NCBI GenBank assembly: GCA_022768545.1
Contig: JALELV010000108.1
Span: 1 to 34,636, forward strand
DNA from: Oscillospiraceae bacterium
Lineage (GTDB): Bacteria > Bacillota > Clostridia > Oscillospirales > Ruminococcaceae
DNA: 34,636 nucleotides
Direction of reading: 5' to 3'
Shown: positions 28,322 through 34,636 of the stretch, one piece after another
Layout: every line of letters begins with the position of its first letter
How positions within the stretch are numbered: the first letter of the stretch is position 1
Position numbers and translations under genes: made by a program
The notes under the pieces: model-generated
Database searches by the model: none
What the model saw: the letters and a program-made list of their open reading frames with translations, nothing else
What the model was told of the DNA's origin: nothing

Positions 28322-29105
28322 AATAGGCGAAGTGGCGGATATGCTGGGGATCTCCACCGATACTCTGCGGTTTTACGAGAAAAAGGGGCTGCTTGCCTCC
28401 CGGAAGGACCCCAAAAACGGGTACCGCTACTACGAGCCCCAGGAGATCTACAACCTGATGGATGTGCTGTTTTACCGCAGCCTGGATATTTCCATCCCGG
28501 AGATATCCGACATCCTTACCGCTTCCGACCCCAAAGGCCTGAGGGCGCTCATGGCCCGCAAGGGGGAGGAAGTGCAGCAGAAGATCGGGGAGTATCAGAA
28601 GCTTTACAAGCGTATCCAGACCAACATGGAGCTTCTGGAGCGGGTGGAACGGAACTTCGAAAAATACGAGCTCACCTTTATGCCTCCGGCGGTGGTGATC
28701 AATGAGGCCCCCAACATCGGGCAGAGCTATCTGGAAGATCTTGTGGCCCGCAGCATCTACCCGACGGAGAATATTTTCTACTATCTCCAGGCCTTTTCCA
28801 CCCGGTGGGAAGGAAAGTCCTGCGTTATCGACCGCATCTACACCACCATCCCCCAGCGGCATGTGCTAAAGGGGGACACCAACCTGCGCTACGAGCAAAA
28901 CCGGGTACTGAGCTGCGCCCGGTGCCTGCGCACGGTGTTCTGTGTTCGGGCGGGGGAGACCCAGAGCCGCCTGGACGGGGCGGTTGCCTGGGCGGAGGAG
29001 CACGGCTGGCGTCTGGCGGGGGATCTGGTCGGATTTTGGATCTATACCGCCTACAGCCGGGAGACCCCGGTGGATTTTGTGGAGCTCTATCTGCCGGTAA
29101 AATAG
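28305..29105 (+). CDS. MerR family transcriptional regulator with effector-like C-terminal domain
   Basis: A 266-residue protein. Residues 3-75 form the MerR winged helix (YFKIGEVADMLGISTDTLRFYEKKGLLASRKDPKNGYRYYEPQEI), followed by a dimerisation helix (about 80-125, rich in Glu/Lys). Residues 130-266 form a larger C-terminal part that resembles the GyrI/effector-binding class in length, ending in strand RETPVDFVELYLPV. No thiol-metal cysteine motif typical of metal sensors is visible, though several Cys cluster near residues 200-210 (LSCARCLRTVFCV). The ATG overlaps the cinA stop with AAAGGAG upstream. The ligand and target are unknown. Confidence 0.87.
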   Translation: MKRYFKIGEVADMLGISTDTLRFYEKKGLLASRKDPKNGYRYYEPQEIYNLMDVLFYRSLDISIPEISDILTASDPKGLRALMARKGEEVQQKIGEYQKLYKRIQTNMELLERVERNFEKYELTFMPPAVVINEAPNIGQSYLEDLVARSIYPTENIFYYLQAFSTRWEGKSCVIDRIYTTIPQRHVLKGDTNLRYEQNRVLSCARCLRTVFCVRAGETQSRLDGAVAWAEEHGWRLAGDLVGFWIYTAYSRETPVDFVELYLPVK

Positions 29106-29146
29106 CCGCCGCCCCGCATAAAAGCAGAAAAAACGAGGAATTCTTA

Positions 29147-29175
29147 TTGACAAAGGCAGAGCCAGTCTATATAAT
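29147..29175 (+). promoter_or_regulatory. Promoter of the DUF177-rpmF operon
   Basis: A perfect TTGACA (29147-29152), 17-nt spacer and a perfect TATAAT (29170-29175): a consensus promoter, as expected for a ribosomal protein operon. Confidence 0.93.
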
Positions 29176-29203
29176 ATTATCCGTGGCGTTATGAGGTGTC
29201 TTT

Positions 29204-29698
29204 ATGCTGATTGATCTGAAGCAGGTTTTTGATATCGAAGGCGAGGCCGTTCCTTTCACTCACGACCTTTCTCTTGCGGATATCGAACTGTGGGGTAATA
29301 AACCCTTTGACCACCCGGTGCATCTGGTCGGGAAGGTAGAAAACCGTTCCGGCGTCGTCTCCATGGAATACCGGGTATTCCTGAAGATGAATGTGATGTG
29401 CGGCAGGTGCCTGAAGGAACAGGAGCGAGAGGAAGAGTATTTCTTCGAGCATACTTTGGTTCCGGAGCTGAATGATACTGACAATGGCGACTTCATTGTC
29501 GTGTCCGGCGCTGAGCTGGATCTGGACGAACTGGCAACGTCCGACATTCTGCTGGAGCTTCCTTCCACCGTTCTCTGCCGGCCGGACTGCAAAGGCCTTT
29601 GCCCCGTGTGCGGATGTGACCTCAATGAGCACAGCTGCCAGTGCGGCAGCAGACAGACAGACCCCCGCCTTGAAATTTTAAGTAAATTTTTTGAATAA
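29204..29698 (+). CDS. DUF177 (YceD family) protein
   Basis: A 164-residue cytosolic protein of the DUF177 family that almost always precedes rpmF; in E. coli and plants it is linked to 23S rRNA accumulation. The N-terminal part is beta-rich ([30 protein letters not shown]), with the conserved CGRC near residue 67. The central [10 protein letters not shown] precedes the C-terminal [21 protein letters not shown] (near 126-146), which is a zinc-binding Cys cluster typical of the family. The ATG lies behind GAGGTG. It is the first gene of the operon with rpmF, 23 bp downstream. Confidence 0.93.
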   Translation: MLIDLKQVFDIEGEAVPFTHDLSLADIELWGNKPFDHPVHLVGKVENRSGVVSMEYRVFLKMNVMCGRCLKEQEREEEYFFEHTLVPELNDTDNGDFIVVSGAELDLDELATSDILLELPSTVLCRPDCKGLCPVCGCDLNEHSCQCGSRQTDPRLEILSKFFE

Positions 29699-29721
29699 AC
29701 CCTTTAGAAGGAGGCGTCGAC

Positions 29722-29904
29722 ATGGCAGTCCCGAAGAGAAAATCCTCTCAGGCCAGAAAAAACAAAAGACGTTCCAACGTCTGGAAATTGAGCGTTCCCG
29801 GTTTTTCCAAATGCACCCAGTGCGGTGAGCTGAAGGCTCCTCACAAAGTATGCGGCAACTGCGGCTACTACAAGGGCAAAGAAGTCATCAAAGTAGAGGC
29901 GTAA
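29722..29904 (+). CDS. rpmF: 50S ribosomal protein L32
   Basis: A 60-residue protein with the L32 start [20 protein letters not shown], which is highly basic, and two CxxC pairs (CTQCGE near 30 and CGNCGYY near 45) forming the zinc ribbon of the C+ type. It is a structural part of the large ribosomal subunit. GAAGGAGG stands at perfect distance before the ATG. The gene is cotranscribed with DUF177 from a consensus promoter and followed by a terminator. The C+ form suggests no zinc-independent paralogue is encoded here. Confidence 0.97.
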   Translation: MAVPKRKSSQARKNKRRSNVWKLSVPGFSKCTQCGELKAPHKVCGNCGYYKGKEVIKVEA

Positions 29905-29920
29905 GCTTCTGACAGAACGG

Positions 29921-29951
29921 ATAGGGGAGGATGCGTTCCTTCCCTATTTTT
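29921..29951 (+). terminator. Terminator after rpmF
   Basis: ATAGGGGAGGA (29921-29931) pairs with TCCTTCCCTAT (29937-29947) with one G-U pair, followed by TTTTTG. Confidence 0.8.
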
Positions 29952-30068
29952 GTATCCCGCAAAGGCCCCGCAGACGCGGCGAAGGGCCTCTTAAGGGCCG
30001 GAGGAGCCGGCATTTACGAGGCTTTTCGCGCCGGCGGGGCAAGGCGCGGCAAAAAAGGAGGCGGCGGC

Positions 30069-31379
30069 TTGCCGGTACTGATCAAGGGCACGACGGCGGG
30101 CTCCCCCGCCCACAGGGCGGGAGTCCGGCCCGGCATGTATTTAGTAAGCATCAACCGGCACCCCATTGCGGATGTGCTGGACTATCAGTTTTATGCCACC
30201 GAGCGCCGTCTGGAGATAGAGCTCCTGGACGGGGGAAAGGCCCGGAAGGTAAAGATCAGAAAAGAACAATACGAAGACCTGGGGCTGGAATTTGAGACCT
30301 ATCTGATGGACCGCCAGCACAGTTGCAAAAATAAATGCGTCTTCTGTTTTGTGGATCAGATGCCCCCCGGCATGCGGGATACCCTGTATTTTAAGGATGA
30401 CGACTCCCGTCTCTCCTTCCTGTTCGGCAACTACATCACCCTCACAAACCTTGAGGAAAAGGACATCCGGCGTATCATCGATATGCATATCAGCCCGGTG
30501 AACGTATCGGTGCACACCACGAACCCCGAGCTGCGGGTGCGGATGATGGCAAACCCGCGGGCGGCGTCCTCCCTGCGGTATCTGGAGATGCTGGCGGAGG
30601 GCGGGGTAAAGGTAAACACCCAGATCGTCCTGTGCCCGGAGCTCAACGACGGGGAGGAGTTGGAGCGCTCCCTCTCCGATCTGTCCGCCCTGTGGCCGGG
30701 GGTGCAGAGCGTGGCAGTGGTGCCGGTGGGGCTTACCAAATACCGGCAAAAGCTCTACCCCCTGCGTCCTTTTACCCCGGCGGAGGCAGCGGCGGCGGTG
30801 GACCAGATCGAAAACTTTACCGCCCGCTTTTTTGAGCGCACCGGCGCCCGCCTTGCCTATGCGGCGGACGAGTTTTACCTCAAGGCCGGGCGTCCTCTGC
30901 CGGACGCCGACTATTACGGTGAGTTCAATCAGCTGGAAAACGGGGTGGGGCTGCTCACCCTGCTGCGGCAGGAACTGACAGACGCCCTCTCCGACAGCAT
31001 AGACTGTGAAAAAGAGCGAAGCATCTCCGTGGCCACCGGTACGGCGGCCGGGGGCTTTATCGCGGAGATGACGGAGCTGATCTCTCGGCGGTACCCGGGG
31101 TTCCGGTGCCGGGTATACCCCGTGGTGAACGACTTTTTTGGGCATGAGATCACGGTAGCGGGCCTGGTTACCGGGCAGGACATCATCCGTCAGCTGAAGG
31201 GGCAGGATCTGGGAGAGGGGCTCTACCTCCCCGGGGTCATGCTGCGCCATGAGCAGGACCGCTTTTTGGATGACCTCACCCTCCCGGACCTGGAGCGGGA
31301 GCTGGGGGTGCCGGTGCACACGGTGGACAACGACGGATACGAGTTTTTAAACACCCTGATGGGTGAAGATTTGTTCTGA
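30069..31379 (+). CDS. DUF512 radical-SAM-like iron-sulfur protein
   Basis: A 436-residue cytosolic protein that starts at the TTG at 30069, behind AAGGAGG with 7-nt spacing. An in-frame ATG at 29931 falls in the rpmF terminator and can be excluded. It has a short PDZ-like part (about 1-65: GSPAHRAGVRPGMYLVSINRHPI), a radical-SAM-like segment with CKNKCVFCF (near residue 85), followed by YITLTNLEEKDI, and the C-terminal DUF512 domain (about 230-436), ending in GVPVHTVDNDGYEFLNTLMGE. The family is widespread in Firmicutes and usually sits before der, as here. It is suggested to act in RNA or ribosome modification, but no activity is established. Confidence 0.93.
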   Translation: MPVLIKGTTAGSPAHRAGVRPGMYLVSINRHPIADVLDYQFYATERRLEIELLDGGKARKVKIRKEQYEDLGLEFETYLMDRQHSCKNKCVFCFVDQMPPGMRDTLYFKDDDSRLSFLFGNYITLTNLEEKDIRRIIDMHISPVNVSVHTTNPELRVRMMANPRAASSLRYLEMLAEGGVKVNTQIVLCPELNDGEELERSLSDLSALWPGVQSVAVVPVGLTKYRQKLYPLRPFTPAEAAAAVDQIENFTARFFERTGARLAYAADEFYLKAGRPLPDADYYGEFNQLENGVGLLTLLRQELTDALSDSIDCEKERSISVATGTAAGGFIAEMTELISRRYPGFRCRVYPVVNDFFGHEITVAGLVTGQDIIRQLKGQDLGEGLYLPGVMLRHEQDRFLDDLTLPDLERELGVPVHTVDNDGYEFLNTLMGEDLF

Positions 31380-31446
31380 CCTGTGGGGGAAAGCTGATAG
31401 AGCGCGGCGGCAGAGGCTGTCCGCGGGGAAAGAAAGGTGAAACGAC

Positions 31447-32769
31447 ATGGCAAAACCGGTCATCGCCGTGGTAGGGCGGCCCAATGTGGGGAAATCTACC
31501 CTGTTCAACAAGCTGGTGGGGCAGCGGCTTTCCATTGTGGAGGACACCCCCGGCGTCACCCGGGACCGCATCTATGCCGCCGGGGAGTGGCTGGGGCGGG
31601 AGTTCATGCTGGTGGATACCGGCGGTATCGAGCCCAAGAGCAGCGACGTGATCCTGGCGCAGATGCGGCGGCAGGCGCAGCTTGCCATCGAGAGCGCCGA
31701 CGTGATCATCCTGGTGACCGACCTCAAGACCGGCGTCACCGCCACCGATCACGATGTGGCGAACATGCTGCTCAAAAGCCGGAAGCCGGTGGTGCTCTGC
31801 GTCAACAAATGCGACCGGCTGGGGGAGCCCCCGGTGGAGTTTTATGAATTTTACAACCTGGGCCTGGGAGACCCCATCGCGGTCTCCTCGGTGCATGGGC
31901 ACGGCACGGGAGACTTGCTGGACGCCTGCTTCGCCCATATCGACTTTGAGGACCGGGAGGAAGAGGACGACGACCACATCAAGGTGGCCATCATCGGCAA
32001 GCCCAATGTGGGAAAATCCTCTCTGGTAAACCGAATGGCGGGGGAGGAACGGGTGATTGTCTCAAACATCGCCGGCACCACCCGGGATGCCACCGACACG
32101 GTGGTGGAAAATGAGCACGGGCGTTTTATCTTTATCGACACGGCGGGCATCCGCCGCAAGACCAAGGTGGAGGACGCCATCGAAAAATATTCGGTGCTGC
32201 GCTCCTACATGGCGGTGGACCGGGCGGACGTCTGCGTCATCGTCATCGACGCTACCGAGGGCTTTACGGAGCAGGATTCCAAGGTGGCGGGCTATGCCCA
32301 CGAGCAGGGCAAGGGCTGCATCATCGCGGTAAACAAATGGGACGCGGTGGAAAAGGACGGCAGGACCATGCAGGAGTTTACCCGCAAGCTGCAGGATGAT
32401 TTCAGCTTTATGTCCTACGCGCCGTTTCTGTTTATCTCCGCCCTGACCGGGCAGCGGGTGGATAAGCTTTACGACCTCATCGAATATGTGGGGAATCAGA
32501 ACGCCATGCGCATTTCCACCGGGCGCCTCAACGATATGCTGGCCTATGCCACGGCCCGGGTGCAGCCGCCCTCCGACAAGGGCAAGCGCCTGAAGATCTT
32601 TTACATGACGCAGGCTGCCACCAAGCCGCCCACATTCGTGGCGTTTGTCAACAGCCGGGAGCTGTTTCATTTTTCCTACCAGCGGTACCTGGAAAATCAG
32701 ATCCGGGAGACCTTCTCCCTGGACGGCACCCCCATCCGCCTGCTGGTGCGGGAGCGGGGAGACAAATAA
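31447..32769 (+). CDS. der: Ribosome biogenesis GTPase Der (EngA)
   Basis: A 440-residue protein with two tandem G domains and a C-terminal KH-like domain, the fixed Der layout. G domain 1 has GRPNVGKST (residues 10-18), DTGG and NKCD. G domain 2 has GKPNVGKSS (near 184-192), DTAGIRRK (near 234-241) and NKWD (near 300). The KH-like part follows (KIFYMTQAATKPPTFVAFVN near 380). Der helps mature the 50S subunit and is essential. The start has AAAGGTG upstream. It is encoded 67 bp after DUF512 and followed by plsY, which is the usual clostridial order. Confidence 0.97.
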   Translation: MAKPVIAVVGRPNVGKSTLFNKLVGQRLSIVEDTPGVTRDRIYAAGEWLGREFMLVDTGGIEPKSSDVILAQMRRQAQLAIESADVIILVTDLKTGVTATDHDVANMLLKSRKPVVLCVNKCDRLGEPPVEFYEFYNLGLGDPIAVSSVHGHGTGDLLDACFAHIDFEDREEEDDDHIKVAIIGKPNVGKSSLVNRMAGEERVIVSNIAGTTRDATDTVVENEHGRFIFIDTAGIRRKTKVEDAIEKYSVLRSYMAVDRADVCVIVIDATEGFTEQDSKVAGYAHEQGKGCIIAVNKWDAVEKDGRTMQEFTRKLQDDFSFMSYAPFLFISALTGQRVDKLYDLIEYVGNQNAMRISTGRLNDMLAYATARVQPPSDKGKRLKIFYMTQAATKPPTFVAFVNSRELFHFSYQRYLENQIRETFSLDGTPIRLLVRERGDK

Positions 32770-32826
32770 AGCGCCGTACAGACAGCTGTGGCTGTCTGCG
32801 GCATGACGGCCTGGGAGGTTTTTGAG

Positions 32827-33474
32827 ATGGATAGAGCTTTTTCTATCGGCGCGGCGCTTGTTTTATCTGCTGCGGCGGGGTATCTGCTGGGGAGCGTCAG
32901 CTTTGCGGTGGTGGTGTCCCGGCTGATGTATCATCAGGATATTCGGGATTACGGCAGCGGCAACGCGGGCATGACCAATATTCTGCGTACCTACGGCAAA
33001 AAGGCCGCGGCCATCACCCTGGCGGGGGATTTCTGCAAAGGCGCTCTGGCCGTGGTGCTGGGCCGGGTGATCTTTTGGCTGTTTGGGGTGGACTTTATGG
33101 ACGGGGCCTATGTGGCGGGCATGTTCGCTCTGCTGGGGCACCTGTTCCCGGTGTATTTCGGCTTTAAAGGAGGCAAGGGCATCCTCACCTCTGTGGGGGT
33201 GATCTTTCTCATCAACCCCCTGGTGGGCCTTCTGCTGCTTGCGGTGGGGCTTCCGCTGATCTTTCTCACCAGGATCGTCTCGGTGGGCTCCATTGCGGGG
33301 GCGGTGTGCTACCCGGTGTTTACCTGGCTCACAGTGTATTTAAAAGGGGAAAACCCCCTGTTTGACACGGTTTTTGCGTCGATCATCGCGCTGCTGGTGC
33401 TCTATATGCACCGGGAAAACATCAGGCGCCTGATGAACGGCACGGAAAACAAATTTGGCGGCAAGAAAAAATAA
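32827..33474 (+). CDS. plsY: Acyl-phosphate:glycerol-3-phosphate acyltransferase
   Basis: A 215-residue membrane enzyme that moves an acyl group from acyl phosphate to glycerol-3-phosphate, the first step of phospholipid synthesis. I take the ATG at 32827 behind GGGAGG; an earlier in-frame ATG at 32788 lies in a hairpin region (CAGACAGC/GCTGTCTG, 32779-32798). Conserved loops are GSVSFAVV (near 16), GSGNAGMTNILRTYGKKAA (near 40-58), GHLFPVYFGFKGGKGI (near 102-117) and a final RLMNGTENKF. About six segments span the membrane. It is part of the der-plsY-gpsA run, which links it to the enzyme that makes its substrate. Confidence 0.96.
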   Translation: MDRAFSIGAALVLSAAAGYLLGSVSFAVVVSRLMYHQDIRDYGSGNAGMTNILRTYGKKAAAITLAGDFCKGALAVVLGRVIFWLFGVDFMDGAYVAGMFALLGHLFPVYFGFKGGKGILTSVGVIFLINPLVGLLLLAVGLPLIFLTRIVSVGSIAGAVCYPVFTWLTVYLKGENPLFDTVFASIIALLVLYMHRENIRRLMNGTENKFGGKKK

Positions 33475-33480
33475 GGCGGC

Positions 33481-33507
33481 GCCCTTCCGGCTCCCGGAGG
33501 GGCTTTT
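33481..33507 (+). terminator. Possible intercistronic terminator between plsY and gpsA
   Basis: GCCCTTCCGG (33481-33490) pairs with CCGGAGGGGC (33494-33503, one G-U) and is followed by TTTT. The short U tract suggests partial termination. Confidence 0.5.
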
Positions 33508-33533
33508 GCGCCGGATAGCGGAGGATTTTTGAT

Positions 33534-34547
33534 ATGGCGAAGCTGTTTATCCTGGGGTCCGGAGGGTTTGGTACTTCTCTGGCCGTTATGGCAAGGGGCT
33601 GCGGCCATGAGGTGTCCCTGTGGTCGGCGTTTCCCGAGGAACTGGAGGCAATCCGCCGGGACGGCGAAAATAAAAGGCTGCTGCCGGGGGTGCCGGTGCC
33701 GGAGGGGATCCTGCTGACAAAGGATCTCGCCGGGGCGGCGCAGGCGGAGCTCTGCATTATGGCGGTGCCCTCTTTCGCGGTGCGGCAGACGGCCAAAAGG
33801 CTGTTCGGCATCCTTCCGGAGGGGGTCCCGGTGGTCAATGTGGCCAAGGGGCTGGAGGACGGCACCTTCAAGCGTCTGACACAGGTGCTGGAGGAGGAGT
33901 TGCCCGGAAACCCGGCGGTGGCGCTTTCCGGCCCCTCCCATGCGGAGGAGGTGGCTCGCGGGTGCCCTACCACCGTGGTGGCGGCTTCCCGCAGCCGGCT
34001 GGCGGCGGAACATGCCCAGGATATTCTGATGAACCCTACCCTGCGCATCTATGTCAGCGACGACGTGGCCGGGGTGGAATTGGGCGGGGCGCTCAAAAAC
34101 GTCATCGCCCTCTGCGCTGGGGTGGCCGACGGCCTGCAGCTGGGGGACAACGCCAAGGCGGCCCTCATGACCCGGGGAATCACCGAGATCGCGCGGCTGG
34201 GGGTTTTTCTGGGGGCCAAAAACGAGACCTTTGCGGGGCTCTCCGGCATCGGAGACCTGATCGTCACCTGTACCTCCATGCACTCCCGCAACCGCCGGGC
34301 CGGGATCCTCATTGGGCAGGGCGCGTCCGCCGAAGAGGCGATCGGGCGCATCGGCATGACGGTGGAGGGTTACCTCTGCGCCAGGACGGCCTATGAGATG
34401 AGCCGCCGGGCCGGGGTGGAGATGCCCATCGTCACCGAGGCATACCACGTGCTCTACGAAGGGAAGGACCCCAGGCAGGCCATCCGCGACCTGATGGATC
34501 GTCCGCGCCGGCATGAGTCGGAGGCGATCTGGCTTTTGACACGGTAG
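33534..34547 (+). CDS. gpsA: Glycerol-3-phosphate dehydrogenase [NAD(P)+]
   Basis: A 337-residue cytosolic enzyme that reduces dihydroxyacetone phosphate to glycerol-3-phosphate, the substrate of PlsY encoded upstream. The NAD(P)-binding Rossmann motif is LGSGGFGTSLA (near 6-16). It is followed by NVAKGLEDG (near 102), ALSGPSHAEEVARG (near 127-140), and the catalytic segment VELGGALKNVIALCAGVADGLQLGDNAKAALMTRG (near 182-216), which holds the active-site Lys; GIGDLIVTC lies near 240. GGAGGATTTTTGAT precedes the ATG. Length is normal. The gene order der-plsY-gpsA is common in Firmicutes. Confidence 0.96.
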   Translation: MAKLFILGSGGFGTSLAVMARGCGHEVSLWSAFPEELEAIRRDGENKRLLPGVPVPEGILLTKDLAGAAQAELCIMAVPSFAVRQTAKRLFGILPEGVPVVNVAKGLEDGTFKRLTQVLEEELPGNPAVALSGPSHAEEVARGCPTTVVAASRSRLAAEHAQDILMNPTLRIYVSDDVAGVELGGALKNVIALCAGVADGLQLGDNAKAALMTRGITEIARLGVFLGAKNETFAGLSGIGDLIVTCTSMHSRNRRAGILIGQGASAEEAIGRIGMTVEGYLCARTAYEMSRRAGVEMPIVTEAYHVLYEGKDPRQAIRDLMDRPRRHESEAIWLLTR

Positions 34548-34605
34548 GGCTTTTTTAAAACGGAAAAGGCATTTCAAAGCGATATTCAGGGCTTTGTCCT
34601 CAAAA

Positions 34606-34636
34606 GAGCGGCGCCGTGCAAAGCACGGGGCCGCTC
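34606..34636 (+). terminator. Terminator hairpin at window end (cut off)
   Basis: Perfect 14-bp arms GAGCGGCGCCGTGC and GCACGGGGCCGCTC (one G-G/G-C offset at the centre) around AAA; any T tract would lie beyond the window. It follows gpsA. Confidence 0.6.

Noticed and set aside
27059-28357. Minus-strand frame of 432 codons
   Set aside because: Antisense to cinA; no start signal.
30141-31319. Minus-strand frame of 392 codons
   Set aside because: Antisense to the DUF512 gene.
33402-34577. Minus-strand frame of 391 codons
   Set aside because: Antisense to gpsA.
1-34636. CRISPR array, tRNA/rRNA genes, prophage or insertion sequence
   Set aside because: No regularly spaced repeats, no tRNA cloverleaf or rRNA segments, and no transposase, integrase or phage structural gene were seen.

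Overview
This 34.6 kb window is ordinary chromosome from a GC-rich (roughly 60%) low-salt-of-the-earth Firmicute, most likely a gut-type Clostridia member of the Oscillospiraceae/Ruminococcaceae group. The evidence is the gene content (a DUF177-L32-DUF512-Der-PlsY-GpsA block, CinA, DUF4867, a DUF4430 plus ECF-S pair, DUF4367 proteins, a BTAD regulator), strong Shine-Dalgarno sites, frequent TTG/GTG starts and many sigma-A promoters with 17-nt spacers. There are no rRNA or tRNA genes, CRISPR arrays, phage genes or insertion sequences. Taxonomy is inferred, not proven.

Layout. 1-5.3 kb: the end of a DUF4367-like protein, a divergently placed aspartate ammonia-lyase (aspA) with repeated TGCAGGA boxes around its promoter, a tiny protein, a 400-bp non-coding stretch, an OB-fold lipoprotein-like protein, a cyclophilin, a GNAT acetyltransferase and an EamA exporter. 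5.4-11.3 kb: a small membrane protein, a lipoprotein, a PadR regulator overlapping a HAAS-SEDS (FtsW/RodA-like) membrane protein, a pentapeptide-repeat protein in an operon with a MATE pump whose 5' leader holds an intrinsic terminator, and a DUF3006 protein. 11.3-18 kb: an amidohydrolase, YaiI-SfsA, DUF4867, a SARP-like BTAD regulator with a degenerate GGDEF-like tail followed by a protein with an internal duplication, and O-acetylhomoserine sulfhydrylase. 18-21.2 kb: a GntR(YtrA)-ABC-ABC operon with a perfect operator, then a cobalamin riboswitch controlling DUF4430 and an ECF substrate-binding subunit. 21.3-25.5 kb: a DEAD-box helicase with two compensating frameshifts and a leader terminator, a permuted NlpC/P60-like enzyme, a split chromate transporter pair and a small membrane protein. 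25.6-29.1 kb: an ECF-type sigma factor with a DUF4367 partner, CinA and a MerR regulator. 29.1-34.6 kb: housekeeping genes DUF177, rpmF, DUF512, der, plsY, gpsA.

How they fit together. The last block is the conserved ribosome/GTPase/phospholipid cluster. Several loci look like self-contained signal-response units in which regulator and target sit together: PadR/SEDS, GntR/ABC, sigma/DUF4367, BTAD/duplicated-domain protein and riboswitch/ECF. The least explained parts are the BTAD regulator with its neighbour, the HAAS-SEDS protein lacking key SEDS motifs, and the leader of the MATE operon. I saw no clearly unprecedented system; the best leads are listed as findings.
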